From Oribacterium sp. (GTDB lineage: Bacteria; Bacillota_A; Clostridia; Lachnospirales; Lachnospiraceae), in NCBI GenBank assembly GCA_017940955.1, contig JAGAXP010000188.1:1-17360 (forward strand): a DNA stretch of 17,360 bases, in the 5' to 3' direction. A program made the position numbers and the translations under genes. Each line of letters starts with the position of its first letter. Positions within the stretch are counted from its first letter, which is position 1. Below the pieces are notes generated by a model. The model ran no database searches and was not told the origin of the DNA. It was given only the letters and a program-made list of their open reading frames with translations. This document shows, in pieces, positions 8,072 through 15,051 of the stretch.

Positions 8072-8246
8072 TCAGTGCCGGGTTTTTATTATATAACCGT
8101 AATCGGAATAGATGGTTTGATCATTACCGGTATTCGAATAAGTTAAAAAAGCTTTGGGTTCGTGGCTTCAGGATGAAAAATCAAAGAAGATTGGAATAGG
8201 AAAGTGAGTTATTGGTTTTTAAGGATGAGTGAGTTTTCAATTTAGC

Positions 8247-9347
8247 ATGAAACGACGTATCAAATTAACAATCGCATATGACGGGACCGGTTACAAAGGC
8301 TGGCAGATCCAGAATCCTACGAAGGAAAAGCCCGAAGGTGATAAGCCTACTATTCAGGGGATGCTCACATTGGGAATAGGGAATTTGCTGAGGCGGAGCT
8401 CAGGTAAAGGCCCTTCTTCTGCCTCCGGTATGCTTTCCCAGGGGGAAGGAAATTCACCGGAGGACGACAGCATTCAGCTTATAGGCGCAAGCCGCACGGA
8501 CAGCGGAGTGCATGCTATGGGTAATGTCGCCGTATTTGACACAGACTCCACCATCCCTACGGAGAACTTTCCCCCCGCTATCAACAGTTTTCTGCCGGAA
8601 GACATAAGAGTGGTTAAAGCAGAGGAAGTTCCGGCGGAGTTTAATCCGAGATTCGAGCCCCATGAGAAGGTATACGAATATAAAGTGGACAATTCTCCTA
8701 TCCCTTCGCCGATGGGAAGGCTCTATGCCTATAACTTCACCTATGCCTTAGACATTGAAAAAATGCAGCAGGCTGCGGAGTATCTCTGCGGAGTTCATGA
8801 TTTTACAAGCTTTGTGAATCCGGACAGTCAGGTCTTTGAACACGGGGGAGATGCGGTAAGAGAGATTTACAGCATTGAAATCTTTTCTGATAGGGGAAGA
8901 AAGAGTCCGGAAGCTGTGGATTCATTCAACAGCTCAAGGGAATTTGAGGCCTCGGATTTGGTCAGCAACCAGGAACAGATCTGCGAAGCTGTAGATTCAG
9001 CCAACAGCTCAGGGGAATTTGAGGCCTCGGATTTGGTCAGCAACCAGGAACAGATCTGTGAAGCTGTAGAGTTACCCAACGTCTCGAGACGGGTTCGGAT
9101 TGATGCGAACTTATCCAAGGTTTCGAGAAAGGTCAGGGAAGAGGATGCGAGTCTTATCACCTTCAGGATCAGAGGAAACGGCTTTTTGTATCATATGATA
9201 CGAATAATTGTCGGAACTTTGCTTCAGGTGGGAAACGGCAAGAGAGAACCTGAGGACATCAGGGACATTCTTGAGGCAAAAGACAGAACCAAGGCGGGCC
9301 CGACAGTGCCGGCAAAGGGATTGTGTCTCAAAGAACTGAGATATTAA
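8247..9347 (+). CDS. truA: tRNA pseudouridine(38-40) synthase TruA with two inserts
   Basis: Makes pseudouridine at positions 38-40 of the tRNA anticodon arm. From the ATG at 8247 it has 366 residues against about 245-270 for the family. Core motifs are intact: KLTIAYDGTGYKGWQ (6-20), GASRTDSGVHA with the catalytic Asp85, NPRFEPHEKVYEY (133-145), GNGFLYHMIRIIVGTLL (310-326) and the C-terminal AGPTVPAKGLCL. The extra length is a Ser/Gly-rich insert at about 50-76 and an acidic insert at about 215-300. The second contains a 25-residue unit repeated twice (222-246, 247-271). Both inserts keep the frame, so the enzyme is probably active. The start is unsure: GTG 8229 is an alternative with AAGGA close by, and a six-codon ORF (8225-8245) ends one base before the ATG. 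Its position after ecfT is the usual one. Confidence 0.93.
   Translation: MKRRIKLTIAYDGTGYKGWQIQNPTKEKPEGDKPTIQGMLTLGIGNLLRRSSGKGPSSASGMLSQGEGNSPEDDSIQLIGASRTDSGVHAMGNVAVFDTDSTIPTENFPPAINSFLPEDIRVVKAEEVPAEFNPRFEPHEKVYEYKVDNSPIPSPMGRLYAYNFTYALDIEKMQQAAEYLCGVHDFTSFVNPDSQVFEHGGDAVREIYSIEIFSDRGRKSPEAVDSFNSSREFEASDLVSNQEQICEAVDSANSSGEFEASDLVSNQEQICEAVELPNVSRRVRIDANLSKVSRKVREEDASLITFRIRGNGFLYHMIRIIVGTLLQVGNGKREPEDIRDILEAKDRTKAGPTVPAKGLCLKELRY
8910..9070 (+). repeat. 75-bp tandem duplication inside truA
   Basis: Unit 1 is 8910-8984 and unit 2 is 8985-9059. By eye they differ at five of 75 positions. A third partial copy of about 10 bases starts at 9060. The unit length is a multiple of three, so the duplication adds exactly 25 codons per copy without breaking the frame. 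Low divergence suggests recent expansion or ongoing slippage. Confidence 0.9.
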
Positions 9348-9473
9348 TGTTAAAGTATATTCATAAATATTATTCTCTATAATTCTGTAATATTCTTTAT
9401 ACCTTAAATGAGTGATTCGGAAAGCATTTAGGTTAATAAGTGTAATTCATAAAGATATACGAAATGATGTATG

Positions 9474-9512
9474 GTCAGCCTTTAATGAAACTAAAAGCAT
9501 GAAAAGGCTGAC
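9474..9512. repeat. Inverted repeat before the HAD gene
   Basis: GTCAGCCTTT (9474-9483) and AAAGGCTGAC (9503-9512) form a perfect 10-bp inverted repeat with a 19-base spacer, ending eight bases before the ribosome binding site. No T-run follows. It is a candidate operator or leader hairpin for the HAD gene, or the end of the truA transcript. Confidence 0.5.
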
Positions 9513-9535
9513 ATTTGTTCAGGAAGGAAAAAGTC

Positions 9536-10189
9536 ATGAAATATAACAACATCAAGGGTTTTATATTCGACATGGACGGCACCATGTTTGATACTGAGAA
9601 GGTATATCACCATTTCTGGAAGGTAGCATCGAAGGAACGAGGCTATACCATGACAGATGAGATGATCAACAAGATGCGTGGAGCCTCCATGGAAAACATC
9701 GGAAAGATGTTCAATGAAGTTAACCCCGACTTTGACTACTGGGAGGAAAGAGGCTACAGAAAGAAATATATCGATCAGTATTTTATCGATAATGATATCC
9801 CCAAGAAGCCCGGTCTGGACGAGCTTTTTGACTGGCTAATGCAGAAAGGCTACAGAATAGCATTGGGCTCATCTTCACTAAAGCCGGTGGTTATGCATTA
9901 TCTTGATAAAACCGGTTACACCGAAAAGTTTGATTACATCTGTTCGGGGGAAATGATAACCCACGGAAAACCTGCACCGGACATCTATCTTCAGTGCGCG
10001 GAGAGAATCGGACTTAAGCCGGAGGAGTGCATCGTAGTGGAAGATGCTCCTAATGGTATCCATGCCGGATATGACGCAGGCTGCAAGGTTTTCGGAATCA
10101 AGGATATGAGTGACCTTGATGATGTCAGGGATTTGCTGGATGAAGAGCCGGAGACATTGGCAGAAATCATAGAAATCATGGAGAAATAG
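9536..10189 (+). CDS. HAD-superfamily phosphatase, beta-phosphoglucomutase-like
   Basis: About 218 residues from the ATG at 9536, chosen because AGGAAGG (9521-9527) lies eight bases upstream; a TTG at 9515 lacks such a site. All four HAD motifs are present: DMDGT (12-16, nucleophile Asp12 and acid/base Asp14), Ser in LGSSS, Lys in HGKPAPD and the acidic EDAPNG. A helical cap lies between motifs I and II (about 18-85), as in subfamily I with a C1 cap. Such enzymes dephosphorylate small sugar phosphates or isomerise hexose phosphates; the substrate cannot be read from sequence. It stands alone between truA and rplM with gaps on both sides and is not part of the usual cluster order. Confidence 0.9.
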   Translation: MKYNNIKGFIFDMDGTMFDTEKVYHHFWKVASKERGYTMTDEMINKMRGASMENIGKMFNEVNPDFDYWEERGYRKKYIDQYFIDNDIPKKPGLDELFDWLMQKGYRIALGSSSLKPVVMHYLDKTGYTEKFDYICSGEMITHGKPAPDIYLQCAERIGLKPEECIVVEDAPNGIHAGYDAGCKVFGIKDMSDLDDVRDLLDEEPETLAEIIEIMEK

Positions 10190-10218
10190 ATTACAGGTAA
10201 CAGTTCAGCGAATCTCAA

Positions 10219-10483
10219 TGACTTAAATCATGCAATTTTATTTATGAGTCAATAGTTTTGGTTAGTCTAAATGACTCAAATTATACAATTTCATTTATAA
10301 GTCAATGTTTTCGGCTAGTCTCAATGACTTAAATCATGCAAATTCATTTATGAGTCAATGTTTTCGGCTAGTCTATATGACTCCATCCATGACATTCCTG
10401 ATGTGAGTCATTGATTTCAACAATTCTATGTGACTCTGATCATACTATTTCAAAATAGAGTCAATATCTATATATGATCCGGC
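10219..10483. repeat. Five-unit array of 53-bp imperfect repeats
   Basis: The boxes TGACT begin at 10219, 10272, 10325, 10378 and 10431, and AGTCA boxes begin at 10247, 10300, 10353, 10406 and 10459, so both recur at exactly 53 bp. Each unit is a 33-base interrupted palindrome (TGACT, 23 bases, AGTCA) followed by a 20-base linker. In units 2-3 the linker starts ATGTTTTCGGCTAGTCT. Units 1-3 are close copies and units 4-5 have diverged except for the boxes. Linker-like sequence before unit 1 (about 10201-10218) suggests a decayed extra copy. There is no ORF and no T-run. It lies between the HAD gene and the rplM promoter. Function is unknown; protein-binding sites or folded RNA are options. Confidence 0.85.
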
Positions 10484-10536
10484 TGAATTGTTTCCCTTTT
10501 ATAGTAATTTTATAATTCGAAATGAGGTCAATTGTA

Positions 10537-10565
10537 TTGACAGGCTGAGGGATTACAAATATAAT
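10537..10565 (+). promoter_or_regulatory. Consensus sigma-A promoter of rplM-rpsI
   Basis: TTGACA (10537-10542), a 17-base spacer, and TATAAT (10560-10565): both hexamers match the consensus exactly. It would start RNA near 10572, giving a leader of about 240 bases before rplM. Confidence 0.9.
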
Positions 10566-10571
10566 ACTCAT

Positions 10572-10805
10572 TGCTGTTTGTTCACAGGTGTATTGTGCCT
10601 ATGGATATGCAGTTAACTATTCACAGCAGGGTCGAAAGCATCGGCCCGGGCTACATTAAATACTGAAATCAGTCTCAGAGTGGACCACTTGCGCCGAAAG
10701 AAGTTCTTCTTAATGTAAGAAGAAACCTCGCATTTAACCCGATGCGGCGGCCGACAGAAGTTCTGTTTTGGACAGAGACCAGAGTAAGTAGCCTTATAAC
10801 AGGAG
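10572..10805 (+). promoter_or_regulatory. Structured 5' leader of rplM, candidate L13 autoregulatory leader
   Basis: The leader holds several stems. GGGTCGA (10629-10635) pairs with TCGGCCC (10641-10647). TTCTTCTTA pairs with TAAGAAGAA (about 10704-10724). CGCAT pairs with ATGCG (about 10729-10746). CGCCG (10692-10696) can pair with CGGCG (10745-10749), enclosing the middle two helices as a junction. ACAGAA/TTCTGT lies at about 10754-10766. L13 leaders that regulate rplM-rpsI are known in Firmicutes; assignment to that family is inference from position and foldedness, since I cannot run the covariance model. Confidence 0.55.
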
Positions 10806-10811
10806 GTTGTT

Positions 10812-11246
10812 ATGAATTCATACGTAGCTACAGCTTCTACTATTGCACTGGACAGAAAGTGGTATGTAGTAGATGCAGAGGGTAAGACACTTGGACGTCT
10901 TGCATCAGAGGTTGCTAAGGTTCTTCGTGGAAAGAACAAGCCAACTTACACACCGTTCCTTGATTGCGGAGATTACGTAATCATCGTTAATGCTGACAAG
11001 ATTACCGTAACAGGTAAGAAGCTTGAGCAGAAGATTTATCGCACACATTCAAAGTATGTTGGTTCAATGCGTGAGACAACTCTTCGTGATCTCAAGGCTA
11101 AGAAGCCTGAGAAGGTTATCGAGTATGCAGTAAAGGGTATGCTTCCTCACGGACCATTAGGCAGACAGATGTATAAGAAGCTTTTCGTATACGCTGGCGC
11201 AGATCACAAGCACCAGGCACAGAAGCCTGTTGAGCTTACATTCTAA
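10812..11246 (+). CDS. rplM: 50S ribosomal protein L13
   Basis: A 144-residue protein of normal L13 length. It has the typical N-terminus [18 protein letters not shown] (about 15-32), a [21 protein letters not shown] segment and the [20 protein letters not shown] motif near the end. L13 is an early-assembly protein of the large subunit that binds 23S rRNA. AGGAGG (10801-10806) lies five bases before the ATG. It is co-transcribed with rpsI, which starts 14 bases after its stop, the conserved pair in bacteria. Confidence 0.98.
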   Translation: MNSYVATASTIALDRKWYVVDAEGKTLGRLASEVAKVLRGKNKPTYTPFLDCGDYVIIVNADKITVTGKKLEQKIYRTHSKYVGSMRETTLRDLKAKKPEKVIEYAVKGMLPHGPLGRQMYKKLFVYAGADHKHQAQKPVELTF

Positions 11247-11260
11247 GGGAGGATATCAAG

Positions 11261-11653
11261 ATGGCAACAAACAGAAATTACGGAACAGGTAGAAGAAAGT
11301 CTTCTGTTGCAAGAGTTTATATCATGCCTGGTACAGGAAAGATCACAATCAACAAGAGAAGCCTTGACGAGTACTTCGGTCTTGATACACTGAAGCTTAT
11401 CGTTAACCAGCCACTCGTTCTTACACAGAACGTAGGCAAGCTTGACATCCTTGTTAATGTATGTGGTGGTGGTACTACAGGTCAGGCTGGTGCTATCCGT
11501 CACGGTATCTCAAGAGCACTTTGCGAGATGGATGCTGAGTACAGACCAGTTCTCAAGAAGGCAGGACTTCTTACAAGAGATCCGAGAATGAAAGAGAGAA
11601 AGAAGTACGGTCTCAAGTCCGCACGTCGTGCTCCTCAGTTCTCAAAGAGATAA
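11261..11653 (+). CDS. rpsI: 30S ribosomal protein S9
   Basis: A 130-residue S9 protein. The start [15 protein letters not shown], the central [19 protein letters not shown] motif and the basic C-terminus [16 protein letters not shown] are all standard; the terminal Lys-Arg contacts the P-site tRNA anticodon stem. GGGAGGA at 11247-11253 supplies the ribosome binding site. The 3' end is intact and has its own terminator. The 3' end of rpsI is a reported insertion site for integrative elements in streptococci. Here an integrase gene follows closely, but the terminator is not disrupted. Confidence 0.98.
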   Translation: MATNRNYGTGRRKSSVARVYIMPGTGKITINKRSLDEYFGLDTLKLIVNQPLVLTQNVGKLDILVNVCGGGTTGQAGAIRHGISRALCEMDAEYRPVLKKAGLLTRDPRMKERKKYGLKSARRAPQFSKR

Positions 11654-11680
11654 TCTTTCGAGATTCAAAAAGAATTTACA

Positions 11681-11718
11681 AACCTCAGAAACTCAGTGTT
11701 TCTGGGGTTTTTCTTTTA
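11681..11718 (+). terminator. Intrinsic terminator of rplM-rpsI
   Basis: AACCTCAGAAAC (11681-11692), loop TCAGT, GTTTCTGGGGTT (11698-11709): a 12-bp stem with one G-T wobble, followed by TTTCTTTTAT. It lies 28 bases after the rpsI stop and marks the end of clearly chromosomal sequence. Confidence 0.92.
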
Positions 11719-11764
11719 TCTATAATTGTATTCAGTTGTGGTGAAACGCAGAAAATTTTGTACC

Positions 11765-11797
11765 GTAAACAGCAAGTAAACAGCAGGTAGACAGCAA
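11765..11797. repeat. Three tandem 11-bp repeats beside int, candidate integrase arm sites
   Basis: GTAAACAGCAA (11765-11775), GTAAACAGCAG (11776-11786) and GTAGACAGCAA (11787-11797) are contiguous and differ from one another at one or two positions. They lie just beyond the 3' end of the integrase gene, where lambda/Tn916-type integrases with an N-terminal arm-binding domain have their arm sites. Confidence 0.65.
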
Positions 11798-11809
11798 AAT
11801 TATCAAGTC

Positions 11810-12862
11810 TTAGATTTTATTTATTGCTTCTACCAGAGACTGGATATCAAGGTGTGTGTACACTTTCTCTGTCAGAGACATCGCTCCGGAGTGTCCTACG
11901 ATTTTCTTGATCATTGTAGGATCCACATGAGCTTCCGCCAGCATTGATATGCAGGTGTGCCTAGTATCATGAGGATTGTGCTCCATACCAAGGTTTTCTA
12001 TTAGTGGTGTCCAGTAGCTGTCTTTATAGTTCCTGTAGGTGAATTTTTTGTTGTCATCTGTGTGAAGAAGGTACTCACAGTCAGAGGATTCATACCAGGC
12101 TTTGTAGAATGGTAGAACCTTATCTGCTATAGGAACCTTTCTGATACCATTTTCAGTCTTACTTAGTATCACATCGAAATACTGTTCTTCAAGATGAACA
12201 TTTTTCTTTTCCAAATCCAGTAGTTCAGATATTCTACAGCCGTTGTAAATCAGCATCAGTACTGTCTGGTAGAACGGATCATCCTTGAGTTCCCATAGCC
12301 TGTCAATCTCAGCTTTTGAAAAGATATCTCTCTCAACCTTGTTTGGATTCTTGTCCTTATACTTGAGGATATCTACAAATTCGGAATAGTCCTTGTTACA
12401 GATATCGTTCTTAAGGGCATAATCGTAAAGCTGATTGAAAAGGACTTTGATCTTACGGAGTGTAGGATAATTCTTTCCGCAGGTATCAATGACATTCTGA
12501 AGCTCTGCCAGCCTTATATCCCTAAAAGTTTTGTTGTAAAGGGTGCCACATACGTTATATGAGGCTGTATACCCATGTACGTTGGAGTTAGAGATGGTAG
12601 GATACTTTGCTTCAGACCAGGCATTATATACGTCTGTGAATGTCATTTTGGCTGCTTTTGTATCAAATGGATTCTGATGATAATCTGATAGCATTTGCAA
12701 GCCTTCCTGCTTGGTTTCAGCATATCCTATGACATTGTACGTCTGCTTTTTGGTACCTTTTTCCGGATCAATGGTCCATCCGGTGGTTACTCTTACCATA
12801 TAGGGCTTTCTGCGTTTCCCGGACATTTTCATAACACTTCCATATCCGTTTGGTAATTTCAA
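11810..12862 (-). CDS. Site-specific tyrosine recombinase (integrase)
   Basis: A 350-residue phage/Tn916-type integrase. The N-terminal arm-binding domain (about 1-60) includes GSVMKMSGKRRKPYMVRV. The SAM-like core-binding domain spans about 72-165. The catalytic domain follows, with Arg210 (YNGCRISELL), His298 and Arg301 (HDTRHT), His324 (VGHSG) and the nucleophile Tyr335 (KVYTHLD), so the catalytic set is complete. It should cut and rejoin att sites for integration and, with an excisionase, excision. The start is a TTG (12860-12862) with GGAGG at 12873-12877 upstream on this strand. It lies at the left edge of the element, reading towards rpsI. Confidence 0.93.
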   Translation of the reverse strand: MKLPNGYGSVMKMSGKRRKPYMVRVTTGWTIDPEKGTKKQTYNVIGYAETKQEGLQMLSDYHQNPFDTKAAKMTFTDVYNAWSEAKYPTISNSNVHGYTASYNVCGTLYNKTFRDIRLAELQNVIDTCGKNYPTLRKIKVLFNQLYDYALKNDICNKDYSEFVDILKYKDKNPNKVERDIFSKAEIDRLWELKDDPFYQTVLMLIYNGCRISELLDLEKKNVHLEEQYFDVILSKTENGIRKVPIADKVLPFYKAWYESSDCEYLLHTDDNKKFTYRNYKDSYWTPLIENLGMEHNPHDTRHTCISMLAEAHVDPTMIKKIVGHSGAMSLTEKVYTHLDIQSLVEAINKI

Positions 12863-12916
12863 ATAATATCGACCTCCTTTGATGCTCAGGTAATTTATGA
12901 AAAAGGGGATAGTCCC

Positions 12917-13441
12917 TTAATCACCTTTCTTATCGGGCAATGCTACATTTGCGTAGTATGCCAGCTCTGTTTCAAACCAGTGATTAAATCTATCTTCATT
13001 TGATAGGCCTTGTTCAAGGCTTTCTCGTTCATCTGCGTATCTTTCCAGAAAAAGGCAGAGATCTGCGTTGTTTTCTGCTATTGCATCATTTCCCATGAAT
13101 TTAAGGCTACAGCTCCATTCTTCGGTTTTGGGTGGACGATTTACGTCTATATTGAAGTTAATCCCTGCTTTTTTATTTAGTTCGTTAAGAACATAGAGGA
13201 CATCTGAGAGAGTATCTAAAGTGATGTTCTTCTTCTGATATCCAATAAGTTCAGCAGGAGAGATATTAAGAATATTTGCTATCTCATTCAGTACACCTAT
13301 TGAAGGCTCTATTTCACCGCTTTCATATTTCTGTACTGTACGCATGGTTTTACCTAGTCTGTTAGCCAGTTCAGTTTGACTGAGGTGCTGAGCTTTTCTG
13401 GCTTCTTTAATTCTATTTCCTATATCAGATCCATTATTCAT
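12917..13441 (-). CDS. XRE-family transcriptional repressor
   Basis: A 174-residue protein. Its N-terminal helix-turn-helix of the Cro/C1 (XRE) type covers about residues 7-67: IKEARKAQHLSQTELANRLG, then TMRTVQKYESGEIEPS. The C-terminal part (about 75-174) is acidic and shows no family I know; no Ser/Lys autoprotease pair or metallopeptidase motif is visible. AGGAGG at about 13450-13455 supports the ATG at 13441. Transcribed divergently from the xis-like gene across an intergenic region full of operator-like repeats, it is the likely immunity-type regulator that keeps the element quiescent. Convergence on its own promoter suggests autoregulation. Confidence 0.9.
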   Translation of the reverse strand: MNNGSDIGNRIKEARKAQHLSQTELANRLGKTMRTVQKYESGEIEPSIGVLNEIANILNISPAELIGYQKKNITLDTLSDVLYVLNELNKKAGINFNIDVNRPPKTEEWSCSLKFMGNDAIAENNADLCLFLERYADERESLEQGLSNEDRFNHWFETELAYYANVALPDKKGD

Positions 13442-13462
13442 TGTACTGACCTCCTTGTGTGA

Positions 13463-13491
13463 ATTGTAACACGTAGTAACACGAATTACAA
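13463..13491 (-). promoter_or_regulatory. Candidate promoter of the XRE repressor
   Basis: On the minus strand: TTGTAA (complement of 13486-13491), 17-base spacer, TACAAT (complement of 13463-13468). The directly repeated GTAACACG (two copies 10 bases apart, about 13466-13483) lies in the spacer and over the -10 and could bind a regulator. Confidence 0.6.
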
Positions 13492-13525
13492 GAGCGTATT
13501 ACGAATTTAAAATACATATTTATTG

Positions 13526-13554
13526 TTGACAAATGAATTATGAAGACGTATTAT
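13526..13554 (+). promoter_or_regulatory. Promoter of the excisionase-like and mobilization genes
   Basis: TTGACA (13526-13531), a 17-base spacer and TATTAT (13549-13554). It is a near-consensus sigma-A promoter that would start RNA near 13561, inside the palindromic operator immediately downstream. Confidence 0.8.
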
Positions 13555-13555
13555 C

Positions 13556-13582
13556 AAAATACGAACTGATAATTCGTATTTT
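13556..13582. promoter_or_regulatory. Palindromic operator over the rightward start site
   Basis: AAAATACGAA (13556-13565), a 7-base spacer, TTCGTATTTT (13573-13582): a perfect 10-bp inverted repeat. Related half-sites ACGAATT occur at 13481-13487 and 13501-13507, near the leftward promoter. This is the layout expected for a C1-like repressor controlling both promoters; the binding protein is inferred to be the adjacent XRE protein. Confidence 0.7.
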
Positions 13583-13603
13583 AAAAGAAGGGAGGTGAAA
13601 AGT

Positions 13604-13840
13604 ATGGAAGACAAAAAGTTATATGTAGAACTACCAAGATTTACCGGTAGAAATGTTCCTATAACTGAGGTTGCCGAGGCAATGCACAAGGATGCACAGT
13701 TCGTAAGAATTGGAATCCAGCAGGGGATATTCAAATTTGGATATGCCATGAAGAAAGAGAATTCCAGTGAATACAACTACTATTGTCCAGACAGAAAGGT
13801 GTGGGAAGAGATTGGATACTTTAGTCCAGAAGCAGTCTAA
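13604..13840 (+). CDS. Excisionase-like small DNA-binding protein
   Basis: About 78 residues from the ATG at 13604. The ribosome binding site AAGGGAGGTG (13588-13597) is very strong; the GTG inside it at 13595 is a less likely start. The segment VPITEVAEAMHKDAQFVRIGIQQGIFKFGYAMKK (residues about 17-50) has the layout of the winged-helix excisionase/MerR-like fold, where a short helix pair reads DNA. The end is Tyr/Trp-rich. First gene of the rightward operon, under the repressed promoter, as expected for a directionality factor that switches the integrase to excision. A general regulatory role is also possible. Confidence 0.65.
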   Translation: MEDKKLYVELPRFTGRNVPITEVAEAMHKDAQFVRIGIQQGIFKFGYAMKKENSSEYNYYCPDRKVWEEIGYFSPEAV

Positions 13841-13844
13841 AATG

Positions 13845-13874
13845 AAAAAACTCTCTTGCTGGTAACAAGAGAGT
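13845..13874 (-). terminator. Hairpin after the xis-like gene, terminator-like on the minus strand
   Basis: ACTCTCTTG (13850-13858) and CAAGAGAGT (13866-13874) form a perfect 9-bp stem with a 7-base loop. Read on the minus strand it ends in a T-run (complement of the A-run at 13845-13849), so it could stop antisense transcription. On the plus strand it lacks a T-run, but the small hairpin AAAAGC/GCTTTT (13880-13895) follows and could attenuate the operon. Confidence 0.4.
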
Positions 13875-13969
13875 AAATGAAAAGCCGGAGCTTTTGTAAA
13901 TTCGATTAAATAAAGTATAGCAAGGGTTCCGGCCAAGTTCAACAAAAAAGTAAGATTGGAGGAATCTAA

Positions 13970-14944
13970 ATGGAAACAAGCAAACCAGAATTAAAGCTTA
14001 TCCAGATGTCAGATGTAGAAGCTGAAGAAGTTTCCTGGCTATGGTATCCGTTTATACCATATGGAAAGCTTACCATCATTCAGGGAGATCCCGGAGATGG
14101 AAAAACAACTTTTGTACTAAATGCAGCAGCGAAGTTATCAAAAGGAATTTCGTTAGATACAGGTCTGCAGAGTGAGGAACCAATAAACATCATATATCAG
14201 ACAGCAGAAGACGGACTGGCTGATACGGTAAAGCCAAGACTTGAAGGTGCCGGGGCTGACTGCTCCAAAATCCATGTGATAGATGAGAGTGATAAATCGC
14301 TATCAATGGTAGATGAGAGAGTTGAACAGGCAATCATAAGGACTGGAGCAAAACTCCTGATCCTTGATCCACTACAGGCATATCTCGGAGGCGGAATGGA
14401 TATGAATAGAGCTAACGAAGCAAGAGATATGACTAAGAAGCTGGGAGCTCTGGCGGAGAAGTACAAATGTGCAATCATCCTAATCGGACACATGAACAAG
14501 GCTTCCGGAAACAAGGCAGCCTATAGAGGGATGGGATCAATTGACTTCTACGCAGTAGCAAGAAGTGTCCTGCTGGTAGGAAGGATAGAAGGAGAACCGG
14601 AACTAAGGGCAATAGTCCAAATAAAGAACAACTTAGCAGCATTTGGACATTCAAAGGCCTTCAGATTATCAGAAAAGGGATTCGAGTGGATTGGAGATTA
14701 TGAAATAACCGCAGACGAAGTTCTCGGAGGAATTGCACCGAAAGCGAATAAGCAGGAAAAGGCGATAGCTCTTCTGAGAGAATTGGCTGAAGACCATAAT
14801 ATGATCCCAAGTAACGAGGCAGTAGAACTGGCTAAAGAAGAGGATATATCAAAAAGAACTCTGGAGATAGCAAAAAATGAACTTGGGATAAAAGCCAGGA
14901 GAATAAACAATACCTGGTACTGGATATTAAAAGAAATCGAATGA
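13970..14944 (+). CDS. RepA/RecA-like P-loop ATPase
   Basis: A 324-residue protein of the AAA_25/RepA type of hexameric ATPases. Walker A is GDPGDGKTT (39-47), Walker B is LLILDPLQAYLGG (129-141), and the GHMNK motif (173-177) plus VQIKNN (216-221) fit the RecA-like core of RepA/DnaB-type helicases. The C-terminal part (about 258-324) looks like a winged helix (KQEKAIALLRELAE, then SKRTLEIAKNELGI). It could help replicate the excised circle or prepare it for transfer; no primase or initiator partner is seen. GGAGG at about 13957-13961 precedes the ATG. It lies between the xis-like gene and mobV in one presumed operon. Confidence 0.8.
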   Translation: METSKPELKLIQMSDVEAEEVSWLWYPFIPYGKLTIIQGDPGDGKTTFVLNAAAKLSKGISLDTGLQSEEPINIIYQTAEDGLADTVKPRLEGAGADCSKIHVIDESDKSLSMVDERVEQAIIRTGAKLLILDPLQAYLGGGMDMNRANEARDMTKKLGALAEKYKCAIILIGHMNKASGNKAAYRGMGSIDFYAVARSVLLVGRIEGEPELRAIVQIKNNLAAFGHSKAFRLSEKGFEWIGDYEITADEVLGGIAPKANKQEKAIALLRELAEDHNMIPSNEAVELAKEEDISKRTLEIAKNELGIKARRINNTWYWILKEIE

Positions 14945-14953
14945 TAATCAAGA

Positions 14954-15033
14954 CCGCAACAATGTAAGGTATCTGAAGTTACACTCTTAAGATTGCAAGG
15001 TTGTAAAAAGATAAAGACACTGCATTGTTGCGG
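14954..15033. repeat. Long-range inverted repeat between repA and the small ORF
   Basis: CCGCAACAATG (14954-14964) and CATTGTTGCGG (15023-15033) are perfectly complementary over 11 bp. A G-T wobble and one further pair extend it to 13 bp. They enclose 58-62 bases. The right arm ends 18 bases before the ATG of the next gene. It could be a folded mRNA element controlling that gene, or a site for DNA processing or replication. Confidence 0.6.
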
Positions 15034-15051
15034 ACTAGAAGAAAGGGACGA

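Noticed and set aside
8225..8245. Six-codon leader peptide before truA
   Set aside because: No proper ribosome binding site and such short ORFs are expected by chance. It is mentioned only because it ends one base before the ATG.
8867..9160. Minus-strand ORF with repeated CSWLLTKSEASNS segment
   Set aside because: It is the shadow of the 75-bp duplication in truA. The repeat keeps several frames open.
10219..10483. CRISPR array
   Set aside because: The whole 53-bp unit repeats, including the part that would be a spacer. No unique spacers and no cas genes are present.
10613..10939. 108-residue minus-strand ORF over the rplM leader
   Set aside because: It overlaps the rplM start and the folded leader on the opposite strand, with no ribosome binding site or recognised domain.
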